Source: Streptomyces sp. cf386
GTDB taxonomy: Bacteria > Actinomycetota > Actinomycetes > Streptomycetales > Streptomycetaceae
Direction: 5' to 3'
NCBI RefSeq assembly: GCF_900103585.1
Contig: NZ_FNHV01000005.1
Coordinates: 310,001-374,000 of the forward strand
Length of the DNA stretch: 64,000 bases
The translations under genes were made by a program, and so were the position numbers. Below are positions 9,062 through 18,308 of this stretch, one piece after another. Numbering within the stretch: the first letter of the stretch is position 1; each line of letters opens with the position of its first letter. The notes under the pieces were generated by a model. The model was not told the origin of the DNA. It saw only the letters and a program-made list of their open reading frames with translations, and did no database searches.

Positions 9062-9712
9062 CTACACCACCCCTTCCGTCACGACCTCCATCGCCGAGCG
9101 CAGCGTCGCCATCAGCTGGGCCTGTGCCGTCTCCGGGTCGGGGGCGGTGTCGGTGGTGTGCCAGGCGTGGTACTCGACGGCCGCGCGCAGCGCCGCGTTG
9201 AACATCGCCGCCTGGATCGCCGGGCGCAGGTCGTCGGCGGGCAGCCCGGCGCGTTCGGCGAGGGCGCCGGCGAACGCCGGTTCGGCCTCGTCGTACGTCT
9301 GGAGCCAGATCGCGCGCAGGCCCGGTTCGGTACGGGTCAGCCGTACCAGCGCCCCCACGGTCGACCGGTCGGGTCCGGCCTGCAGGTGCCCCTCGACCAC
9401 GAACTCCCGGTCGATGACCTCCTCCAGGGCCTCACCGGGGCGCCACTGCCGCAGACAGTCGGCGATCAGGTCGATACCGGCCGAGAACAGCGGCCGTACG
9501 CAGCTCTCCTTGCTCGGGAAGTAGCGCCACACCGTCCGCGCGGAGACGCCGACCGCCGCTCCGATCTGCTCGCCCGTGGTCGCCGCCACGCCCTGGGTGA
9601 CGAACAGGTCCACCGCCGCCCGCGCGATCTCCAGCCGGATCTCGGCCTTGCGCTCCTCGGTCAGGGGCGGTCGTCCCGTGGGTCGTCTGATGTCTCCGCG
9701 GGCTGCGGTCAT
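9062..9712 (-). CDS. TetR-family transcriptional regulator
   Basis: A 216-residue TetR protein. The N-terminal helix-turn-helix spans about residues 25-72 (AVDLFVTQGVAATTGEQIGAAVGVSARTVWRYFPSKE); the helical C-terminus is the ligand/dimer domain. It is divergent from the SDR dehydrogenase gene at 9890. The shared gap contains an imperfect palindrome (9767-9783) and a heptamer repeat tract, so it probably controls itself and the SDR gene. The inducer is unknown. Confidence 0.93.
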   Translation of the reverse strand: MTAARGDIRRPTGRPPLTEERKAEIRLEIARAAVDLFVTQGVAATTGEQIGAAVGVSARTVWRYFPSKESCVRPLFSAGIDLIADCLRQWRPGEALEEVIDREFVVEGHLQAGPDRSTVGALVRLTRTEPGLRAIWLQTYDEAEPAFAGALAERAGLPADDLRPAIQAAMFNAALRAAVEYHAWHTTDTAPDPETAQAQLMATLRSAMEVVTEGVV

Positions 9713-9766
9713 GGTCTCCTCCGGCCGGGCGCTGATCGCTCTCCCGGAATTCTCCCCGAAGAGTTT

Positions 9767-9783
9767 ATGTCACTCAGAGACAT
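9767..9783. promoter_or_regulatory. Candidate TetR operator
   Basis: A 17-bp imperfect palindrome, ATGTCACTCAGAGACAT, with 5-bp perfect outer arms and flanking T and A tracts. It lies about 55 nt upstream of the TetR start and 107 nt before the SDR gene, where autoregulatory TetR operators usually sit. Assignment is inferred from position and symmetry. Confidence 0.55.
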
Positions 9784-9807
9784 TAAGTCGTATGGTTGGC
9801 CCTCGGA

Positions 9808-9870
9808 CATCGACCATCAGCCATCGACCATCGGCTATCGGCTATCGGCTATCGGCTATCGGCTATCGGC
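9808..9870. repeat. Nine tandem heptamers upstream of the SDR gene
   Basis: Nine consecutive 7-bp units run without a gap. The first four are CATCGAC, CATCAGC, CATCGAC, CATCGGC; the last five are identical TATCGGC. The tract ends 20 nt before the SDR start codon, between a candidate TetR operator and the ribosome-binding site, so copy-number change by slippage would alter promoter or leader length. Confidence 0.9.
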
Positions 9871-9889
9871 CTTACGGATGGAGCACCTC

Positions 9890-10651
9890 ATGAGCAGCGG
9901 ACTGGACGGACGCAGCGTCATCGTCACCGGAGCGGGATCGGGCATCGGGCGCGCGGCCGCTCTGGCCTTCGCCAAGGAGGGCGCCAGGGTCGTGGCGGCG
10001 GATCTCAATGCCGAGGGCGCCCAGTCCGTCGTCAAGGAGATCGAGCAGGCGGGCGGCGCCGCGGTCGCCGTCGTCGGCGACCTGAGTGAGCAGGCCGTCG
10101 TGGACCGGGTGGTCGAGACCGCCGTCGAGCGTTTCGGCGGCGTGGACGTCCTGGTGAACAACGCCGGGATCATGGACCGCATGTCGGCGCCGGCGGACGT
10201 CACCGACGCCGAGTGGGAGCGGGTGATCCGGGTCAACCTCACCGCCCCGTTCCTGCTCACCCGGGCGGCGCTGCCGCACATGCTCGAGGCGGGCCGAGGC
10301 GCGATCGTGAACACGGCGTCCGAGGCCGGCCTGCGCGGCAGCGCAGCGGGCGCCGCGTACACGGCGTCGAAGCACGGCGTGGTGGGGCTGACGAAGTCCC
10401 TGGCGGTGATGTACCGCAAGCAGGGGATACGGGCGAACGCCATCGCCCCGGGCGGCACTCAGACCGGGATCGTCGTGGAGGCCGCACAGGATGCCCACGG
10501 ACCGGCGGCCCTCGGCCCGCACTTCGTCAACATCGGCAAGCTGGCCCAGCCCGAGGAGCAGGCCGCCGCGATCGTGTTCCTGGCCTCGGACGCGGCGAGC
10601 AACATCAACGGTGTTGTCCTGCCGGTCGACGACGGCTGGTCGGCGGTCTGA
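9890..10651 (+). CDS. SDR-family NAD(P)-dependent oxidoreductase
   Basis: A 253-residue classical short-chain dehydrogenase: cofactor motif TGAGSGIG at 13-20, NNAG at 90-93, catalytic S144, Y157 and K161 (YTASK), and a C-terminus VLPVDDGWSAV typical of 3-oxoacyl-ACP-reductase-like SDRs. The substrate cannot be read from sequence. ATG at 9890 has GGAG 6 nt upstream; ATG at 9878 would lack one. Divergent TetR control is likely. A 13-bp stem terminator follows. Confidence 0.92.
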   Translation: MSSGLDGRSVIVTGAGSGIGRAAALAFAKEGARVVAADLNAEGAQSVVKEIEQAGGAAVAVVGDLSEQAVVDRVVETAVERFGGVDVLVNNAGIMDRMSAPADVTDAEWERVIRVNLTAPFLLTRAALPHMLEAGRGAIVNTASEAGLRGSAAGAAYTASKHGVVGLTKSLAVMYRKQGIRANAIAPGGTQTGIVVEAAQDAHGPAALGPHFVNIGKLAQPEEQAAAIVFLASDAASNINGVVLPVDDGWSAV

Positions 10652-10680
10652 CGCCTACTCGACGAGCGTACGGGGATCAC

Positions 10681-10710
10681 CCGGATCGCCTGCCCTCGCA
10701 GGTGATCCGG
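10681..10710 (+). terminator. Strong hairpin terminator after the SDR gene
   Basis: Arms 10681-10693 and 10698-10710 form 13 continuous base pairs (one G.U) closed by the tetraloop CCTC, 30 nt after the SDR stop. GC-rich hairpins without a U-tract are the usual Streptomyces terminators. Confidence 0.75.
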
Positions 10711-10965
10711 CAGGGGCCGGGGGCCCGAGTCCGCGACGGACGCCGACCCCCCGGCCACCCGCGTCCGGCACGGGATCAGCGACGACAGCAGCCCGTGCCG
10801 ACGGCATGAACTCCCGCATCCTCATGGAGAGTTCAGCCGCGAGGAACTTCAGCATACGTAACTCCCGGGGCGGGTCACCAACGACCGCCCTCTTGATGTG
10901 ATCGCGTCAGCGGCGTCATATTGGTCCGGACCATTGCCGTGAGGCCGCTCCCGGGAGGCAGTGTC
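10711..10965. other. Gap before the FnIII lipoprotein gene
   Basis: With the terminator it makes a 314-base gap between the SDR and FnIII genes. It is GC-rich with short self-complementary patches, then becomes more AT-rich near 10850-10925 (the likely promoter). No gene is supported. Confidence 0.4.
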
Positions 10966-11940
10966 GTGCGACGTGTTCCCGTTCCCCTTTCGACCTTCTG
11001 CGCGGTCGCGTTGCTCTCGTCCTGCGCCTGGGGCGGGGCTAACGAGGACGGCGGCCGACCGCCCGGGGCGCCCACGGGCGTCACGGCCGCCGCCGGAAGC
11101 GCGACCAGCGTGCACGTCATGTGGAACGCCGTCTCCGCGGACCGCGGCGTCCGCGTCTACGAGGTGTATCGGGGCCCCACGAAGGTCAAGGAAGTGCCGG
11201 GTTCCGCACACATGGTGGACGTCACCATGCTCAAGCCGTCCACTGCGTATGCCTTCACCGTGCGGGCCCGCGACACCGACGGACGGCTCGGTCCGCCGAG
11301 CAAGGAGGTCCGGGCGAGGACTCCCGAAGCCGTGGCCGCCGACCGCTCCGCCCCGACCCGTCCGGGGAAGGTCCATGGTCGGGCGGTCGGCAGCCGCGCG
11401 GTTCAGCTGTCATGGTCGCAGGCCACGGACGACCGGGATGTGGTGTCGTACGACATCCATCAGGGCGGTGCGAAGATCCACAGTGTGGGCGGGAACCAGA
11501 CGGCGACCGTGGTCACCGGTCTTCGGCCCGGCACCCACTATTCCTTCACCGTCCGCGCCCGGGACGCGGCCGACAACCTCTCCCCCGCCACGGCGACGGT
11601 CCGCGTCACCACGCCCGGCACCGACGACGGGCGCGGTACCGCACCGACCGACTTCCGCGCGACGACCCATCGTGAGGACGGGGCGTACTACCTCGACCTG
11701 AGCTGGGTACCACCGCGCGCGGACGGCGTGGTCGCGGAGTACCAGGTGCAGCTCGACGGCCGTACGGCCACCTCGCTGGTGTACGGCGGGAACGCGCCGC
11801 GCGAGACGGCCACGTACAGCTTCTACCTGGGCCCGGAGAAGGGAGCCGGTCACCGGGTACGGATCCGGGGCAGGCTGCCGGACGGCACCTGGGGCGGCTT
11901 CTCGGCGGAGCGGAGGGTGACGACCGGCGCGCAGGGCTGA
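10966..11940 (+). CDS. Secreted lipoprotein with three fibronectin type III domains
   Basis: The mature product is about 305 residues. A short signal (VRRVPVPLSTFCAVALLSSC) ends in a lipobox-like LLSSC with C20 as the lipidation site. Three FnIII domains follow: about 30-115 (GAPTGVTAAAG), about 125-215 (RPGKVHGRAVG), and a more divergent one to the end. Such repeats usually bind carbohydrate or act as spacers in secreted enzymes; here no catalytic domain is present. GTG at 10966 is chosen for GGAGG 7 nt upstream; the frame is open from a TTG at 10921. Confidence 0.8.
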   Translation: MRRVPVPLSTFCAVALLSSCAWGGANEDGGRPPGAPTGVTAAAGSATSVHVMWNAVSADRGVRVYEVYRGPTKVKEVPGSAHMVDVTMLKPSTAYAFTVRARDTDGRLGPPSKEVRARTPEAVAADRSAPTRPGKVHGRAVGSRAVQLSWSQATDDRDVVSYDIHQGGAKIHSVGGNQTATVVTGLRPGTHYSFTVRARDAADNLSPATATVRVTTPGTDDGRGTAPTDFRATTHREDGAYYLDLSWVPPRADGVVAEYQVQLDGRTATSLVYGGNAPRETATYSFYLGPEKGAGHRVRIRGRLPDGTWGGFSAERRVTTGAQG

Positions 11941-12107
11941 GGCCAGGTCCGGAGTCCCCCGAATGCAGCAGTCCGTCACCTGACCGGAGGCGGCCCGCAT
12001 GCGGTCGGGACCGGGGGCGCGTTGGCTGCCCCTGAGGCAGCACGGGCGTTCCCGACCCTCGGCGGCGCCAGGGATGTACCGCCGACCGTGCCGCCGGAGG
12101 GAACCCC

Positions 12108-12647
12108 ATGCGCAACTCATCGCTACTCCTCCGCTCGGGCCTGACCTTGGCAGCCGCCTCCGTCCTTCCCCTCGCCGCAGTCGCCGCTCCGGCCGCCGCG
12201 GTCTCGGGGATCTCCGTGAGCACCACCGGGTCCACGGTCTCCGTCACGACCAGCGCGTGCACCAACGTCAACGGCAGCTGGGGCACCACCTCGCTGCTGA
12301 ACAGCAGGCAGGCGAACTTCGCCCAAGGGCGCCAGGTCTCCCTGTCCGGGACGTCCGCGCTGCAGTCGGCGGCCTGGTCGACCGTGAGCGCGGGCACCTA
12401 CACCGTCATCGTCGTGTGCTCCAACGGCGTGACGGCGGGCACCCAGTCGGTCATCGTCTCGGGCGCCACCCCCACCCGCACGATCTCCGCCACGGCCTCC
12501 CCGTCGCGCGGCGTCATGGGCGGCATGGGCGGTTCCTCGACGGACTACGGCACCCTGACGCTGGTCGGCGGCGGGGTCCTGGTGGTCGCGGGCGGCCTGG
12601 CCACGGCCTGGTTCCTGCGCCGCAAGTCGAAGCCGTACCGGCTCTGA
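12108..12647 (+). CDS. Secreted, C-terminally membrane-anchored protein of unknown function
   Basis: A 179-residue protein with a Sec signal peptide (to about residue 31, APAAAVSG), a Ser/Thr-rich extracellular part with two cysteines that could pair, a Gly-Met linker (GVMGGMGGSS), and one C-terminal transmembrane segment ending in RRKSK. It looks like a cell-wall-facing anchored protein but has no LPXTG/LAXTG sortase signal. GGAGGG precedes the ATG. Confidence 0.75.
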   Translation: MRNSSLLLRSGLTLAAASVLPLAAVAAPAAAVSGISVSTTGSTVSVTTSACTNVNGSWGTTSLLNSRQANFAQGRQVSLSGTSALQSAAWSTVSAGTYTVIVVCSNGVTAGTQSVIVSGATPTRTISATASPSRGVMGGMGGSSTDYGTLTLVGGGVLVVAGGLATAWFLRRKSKPYRL

Positions 12648-12652
12648 GGCCG

Positions 12653-12666
12653 AGGGCAAAAGCCCT
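12653..12666. terminator. Small hairpin between convergent genes
   Basis: AGGGC-AAAA-GCCCT, directly after the secreted-protein stop and before the 3' end of the padR gene. It could serve both strands. Short, so moderate confidence. Confidence 0.45.
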
Positions 12667-12687
12667 GCCCGTTCCACGGGCCCCGCG

Positions 12688-13260
12688 TCACGCCCTTTCG
12701 TGCCCCGGCAGTTCCGCTTCGCGCCCCGGCAGTTCGGCGAACTCCTCCAGGGCGTGCGTGAGCCACTGCGTCCAGAAGGTCTCCAGGTCGATGCCGGCCC
12801 GCAGCACCAGGTGCCGCAGCCGGTCCTGGGAACTGTCCTTGCCGGGCGGGAAGTCGCGCTTCTCGATCTCCTCGTACTCGGCCAACTGCCGCCGGTGCAG
12901 GTCGAGATGGCGGCGCAGATCGGCTTCGATACCGCCGGTCCCCACGACGGCCGCGGCACGCATCCGCAGCAGCAGGGAGTCGCGGTGCGGCCGCGGGTCC
13001 TGGGACGCGGAGGTCCAGCGGGCCAGTTCGGCGCGGCCCGCCGGCAGGACCTCGTAGCTCTTCTTCTGCCCGCGGGCCGGCTGGTCGCTGGGCAGCGTGC
13101 GGATGAACCCCTCGGTCTCCAGTTTTCCCAGCTCGCGATAGATCTGCTGGTGCGTCGCCGACCAGAAGTAGCCGATCGACTTGTCGAACCGGCGGGTCAG
13201 CTCCAGCCCCGAGGACGGCCTTTCGACCAGGGCGGTGAGGATCGCGTGCGGGAGTGACAT
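12688..13260 (-). CDS. PadR-family transcriptional regulator
   Basis: A 190-residue PadR protein: winged HTH at about 1-90 (LTRRFDKSIGYFWSATHQQIYRELGKLETEGFI) followed by a C-terminal helical dimerisation domain of the Vir_act_alpha_C type. It lies 53 nt downstream of fadH on the same strand, so it may be co-transcribed with it. Target and effector are unknown. Confidence 0.92.
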   Translation of the reverse strand: MSLPHAILTALVERPSSGLELTRRFDKSIGYFWSATHQQIYRELGKLETEGFIRTLPSDQPARGQKKSYEVLPAGRAELARWTSASQDPRPHRDSLLLRMRAAAVVGTGGIEADLRRHLDLHRRQLAEYEEIEKRDFPPGKDSSQDRLRHLVLRAGIDLETFWTQWLTHALEEFAELPGREAELPGHERA

Positions 13261-13313
13261 GGACTCATCCTAGGGACGCGAGGAGGTCGTCCTACGCATG
13301 CGCCCACTCGCCC

Positions 13314-15401
<2,088 letters not shown>

Positions 15402-15487
15402 CAACCAGGGAGGGGTGACACCGGCCACTGACACCGGCCGCCTCGCCACGACCACCGGCACAGACCGCCTTCGGGCACAGTGACCCC

Positions 15488-16645
15488 ATGACCCCACAAG
15501 CCGACGTGATCGACCTCGCCCAGCGACTGATCCGCCTCCCCAGCCGCGCCGGCATCGACGACTACGGCCCCGTCCTGGGGGTCCTGGAGGACTGGCTCGC
15601 CGGGCGCGGGCTGCCGTATCACCGCCTCCACGGCGACACGGGCGCCGTCGGCCTGCTGATCGAGGTCGCGGGTGGCCGGCCCGGCCCCTGGTGGGCCCTG
15701 GACGCCTGCGTCGACACCGCGCCCTACGGTGACGAGGCCGCGTGGTCGTTCGCCCCCGACTCCGGCGAGGTCGTCGACGGCTGGCTGTGCGGCAGGGGCG
15801 CGGCGGACTCCAAGCTCGCCGCGGCGATGTTCTGCGGCATCGCGGCCGAGCTGCACGGCCGGGCGGGCGATCTGCGCGGCGGGCTCGCGGTACTGCTCGA
15901 CGTCGACGAACACACGGGCGGCTTCGGGGGTGCCCGCGCCTACCTGGCCGACCCGGAGGCGGTCCGGCCGGCCGGGGTGATGATCGGCTACCCGGGGCTC
16001 GACGAGGTCGTGGTCGGCGGGCGGGGACTGTGGCGGGCCACGATCGCGGTGCACGCTGCCTCGGGCCACTCGGGGTCGCGCCGTACGACGCCGGGGGCCG
16101 TCTCCCGCGCGGCCCATCTCGTACGGCTCCTGGAAGAGGCCGAACTCCCTGACGCCGAGGGCGAGTTCCCCCTGCCACCGAAGCTGACGGTGACCTCCTG
16201 CCATGGCGGCCAGGGCTTCTCGGTCGTGCCCGGCCTGTGCGAGCTGGGCGTCGACATCCGCACGACGCCGAACTTCGACGCCCGCGACGCCGAGCGGCTG
16301 GTCCGTGCGGCGGTGGGCGAGCTGGACGCAGCGGTTCCCGCGCCCCGGCCGACCGCGATCACCACGGTGGCCGCCTGGCCGCCGTATCAGCTCGGTGAGG
16401 GCCGACAGCCCGCCGCCGCCCTGCTGGAGGCCGCCGCGCAGGAGGGTCTGGCCGTCCGGCCGAAGACCGCCGGCCCCTCGAACATCGGCAACCTGCTGGC
16501 GGGCGAGGGCATCCCGGCCACGGCGGGCTTCGGGGTGCGGTACGAGGGGCTGCACGGCGTGGACGAGAGGGCCTGCCTCAAGGACCTGCCCGCCGTCCAC
16601 GCCGTCTACCGGCGTGCCGTACTCGGTCTGCTCGGCTCGTCATGA
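15488..16645 (+). CDS. M20-family peptidase homologue with altered metal ligands
   Basis: A 385-residue protein of the ArgE/DapE/CPG2 fold, with a catalytic domain interrupted by a lid (about 175-285) that holds GHSGSRRTTPG. Family motifs are recognisable but changed: the usual G-H-x-D is ACVD (C74 in place of His, D76 kept), the bridging Asp is D107 (GRGAADSK), and the usual D-E-E is D140-E141-H142, placing His where the second Glu ligand stands. The C-terminal His (LHGVDE) is kept. It may hydrolyse an amide with changed metal chemistry or be a non-classical member. Divergent from fadH. Confidence 0.78.
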   Translation: MTPQADVIDLAQRLIRLPSRAGIDDYGPVLGVLEDWLAGRGLPYHRLHGDTGAVGLLIEVAGGRPGPWWALDACVDTAPYGDEAAWSFAPDSGEVVDGWLCGRGAADSKLAAAMFCGIAAELHGRAGDLRGGLAVLLDVDEHTGGFGGARAYLADPEAVRPAGVMIGYPGLDEVVVGGRGLWRATIAVHAASGHSGSRRTTPGAVSRAAHLVRLLEEAELPDAEGEFPLPPKLTVTSCHGGQGFSVVPGLCELGVDIRTTPNFDARDAERLVRAAVGELDAAVPAPRPTAITTVAAWPPYQLGEGRQPAAALLEAAAQEGLAVRPKTAGPSNIGNLLAGEGIPATAGFGVRYEGLHGVDERACLKDLPAVHAVYRRAVLGLLGSS

Positions 16646-16662
16646 GCGGCCGGGTGCTCTCG

Positions 16663-17043
16663 TCACGCGACACCGGGCCGGCTCTTCAGCACCACGTGCA
16701 GCTCCCGCTCCTGGTCGCCCGAGACCGAGGTGAGGTCGTGCACCGTGAACAGGGAGTCCAGCGTCGTACGGAGCCGTTCGATGGCCCAGTAGCCGCCCTG
16801 CGCGTCGGCCTCGACGGTCGACGAGAGCCGCGCGGGCGGCGGGCACTCGTGCGTGTCCGTGACCTCGAAGGTGCCGAGCCACACCATGGGGCGCGTCTCA
16901 TGGAGCTGCTGCGGTACGTCCTCGGGGCCCCGGTCGGACTCGAAGCACGTGCACAGCGTGTCGAAGACGATCCGGGCGTCCTCCTTGCTGCATCCGCTGA
17001 TCTCGACGGAGACGGGTTCCTCGTGCATTCGTTCACGATCCAT
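16663..17043 (-). CDS. Hypothetical protein
   Basis: A 126-residue soluble protein that I do not recognise. It is acidic, has three cysteines clustered near residues 18-34 (GCSKEDARIVFDTLCTCF), and ends with an alternating hydrophobic pattern consistent with beta strands. The start is ATG at 17043, with GAGGAG 9 nt upstream. It converges with the M20 gene (17 nt between stops). Coding bias agrees with a real gene. Confidence 0.65.
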   Translation of the reverse strand: MDRERMHEEPVSVEISGCSKEDARIVFDTLCTCFESDRGPEDVPQQLHETRPMVWLGTFEVTDTHECPPPARLSSTVEADAQGGYWAIERLRTTLDSLFTVHDLTSVSGDQERELHVVLKSRPGVA

Positions 17044-17166
17044 CGTGATCGCTCCTCTCGTGGCCGCGCCGCGGTGCCACGGGTAGCCCGCGGAACCGGA
17101 CCCCAACCCCAAGAAAAGCACCAGGTGCGCCGTAGCACTACCGGCGGAACCCGTCCCGTCCGTTCC

Positions 17167-18039
17167 TCAGCTCCGCGTGAACCGGTACGTCTTGCTGTCG
17201 GTCAGCACGCAGAAGCCCGGCGAGACGACGATCACGCGCAGGGTGCCGGTACGGCGGTCGTAGTCGATGCCCTCGGTCTCGAACTCGCCCGAGCAGGAGC
17301 TGCGCAGCGGCAGCTGGCGCAGTGCCGTGACACGGCCGGTCACGTCGGAGCTGCCCGGCTCGGCGGAGAGGTCGATCTGGAGCAGCGGCTTGGTCATGCC
17401 GAAGAGGGTGCCCGCGGGGTCGTCGGAGGAGCACAGCAGGGTCGTGGCGCCGAGGAAGTCACAGCCCTGGATGTCGCGTACGGCGCGGTCCAGGCGGATG
17501 CTGGACGTCCAGGGGAGGTTCGCGGAGGGGGACGTGCCCGGGTTGACGCCGGGCGTCGGGTGGACCAGGAGGCGGGTCATGGTGCCCCACTCGCCCGAGA
17601 CCATCCACTGGCCGCCGGGCGTGATGGCGACGAAGGAGTTGTTCAGCGCCTCCCCGGAGCCCAGCGTGTGGACGTACTCCGACCAGGTCCCGTCCGGCGC
17701 CTGCACCCGGAACATCTTCGCGCTGCCCGAATCCGCCTGGTACGGCTCGACGTAGTAGCCGTTGTAGGAGGCGTCGGGGTCACCCACGTGGTTCCAGCCG
17801 CGGCTGCTGACCGAGGTCGGGATGGTGCCGATGCCGGTGTAGCGGTTGGCGCTGTTCGCCGGGACCTCGACGGAGGTCAGGCCCTGGCTCTCGGTCAGCG
17901 GGTCGGCACGGTCGGATCCCACCTCCGTCCAGGTGTCGGCGGCCTGCGCGGGCGTCGCGGTGGTCAGCACGGCGGCGGAGGCGAGGGCGACGAGGCCGGT
18001 GAGAACGGCATGACAACGTTGCCGGGCGCGCAGGGCCAT
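17167..18039 (-). CDS. Secreted protein of unknown function, possible beta-propeller
   Basis: A 290-residue product beginning with a clear Sec signal (RARQRCHAVLTGLVALASAA to ATPAQAA). The mature part contains repeated blocks rich in G, W and D (VHTLGSGEALNNSFVAITP, WMVSGEWGTMTRLLVHPT, IQGCDFLGATTLLCSSDD) that suggest beta-propeller-like blades and may form disulphides. No enzymatic motif is recognisable. ATG at 18039 follows AAGGAG; the frame is open further to 18477 without a signal there. Confidence 0.75.
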   Translation of the reverse strand: MALRARQRCHAVLTGLVALASAAVLTTATPAQAADTWTEVGSDRADPLTESQGLTSVEVPANSANRYTGIGTIPTSVSSRGWNHVGDPDASYNGYYVEPYQADSGSAKMFRVQAPDGTWSEYVHTLGSGEALNNSFVAITPGGQWMVSGEWGTMTRLLVHPTPGVNPGTSPSANLPWTSSIRLDRAVRDIQGCDFLGATTLLCSSDDPAGTLFGMTKPLLQIDLSAEPGSSDVTGRVTALRQLPLRSSCSGEFETEGIDYDRRTGTLRVIVVSPGFCVLTDSKTYRFTRS

Positions 18040-18308
18040 GGGAGCGACTCCTTGGGGGGTGGGAGCTTGTCGGCGGACAGTCTGGCGGGGTGATGTGGTC
18101 ATGTACAGACCAAGGAGGCGAACGTGCGCTGTCTGATCGGCCACAGTCACGTGGCCTCGTGACCGCTTCGGCGGACGTTCCCCGTCGTGTTGAGGGATGG
18201 TGGAGGTGAACGACCAAGGGGGCCCGAATCCGGTTGAACGCGGTAGAACAAGGGGAGTCGGCACGGGGGAACGGCGTGCCGCGAGGAGGATGGGCGAAGG
18301 CGGTGCGG

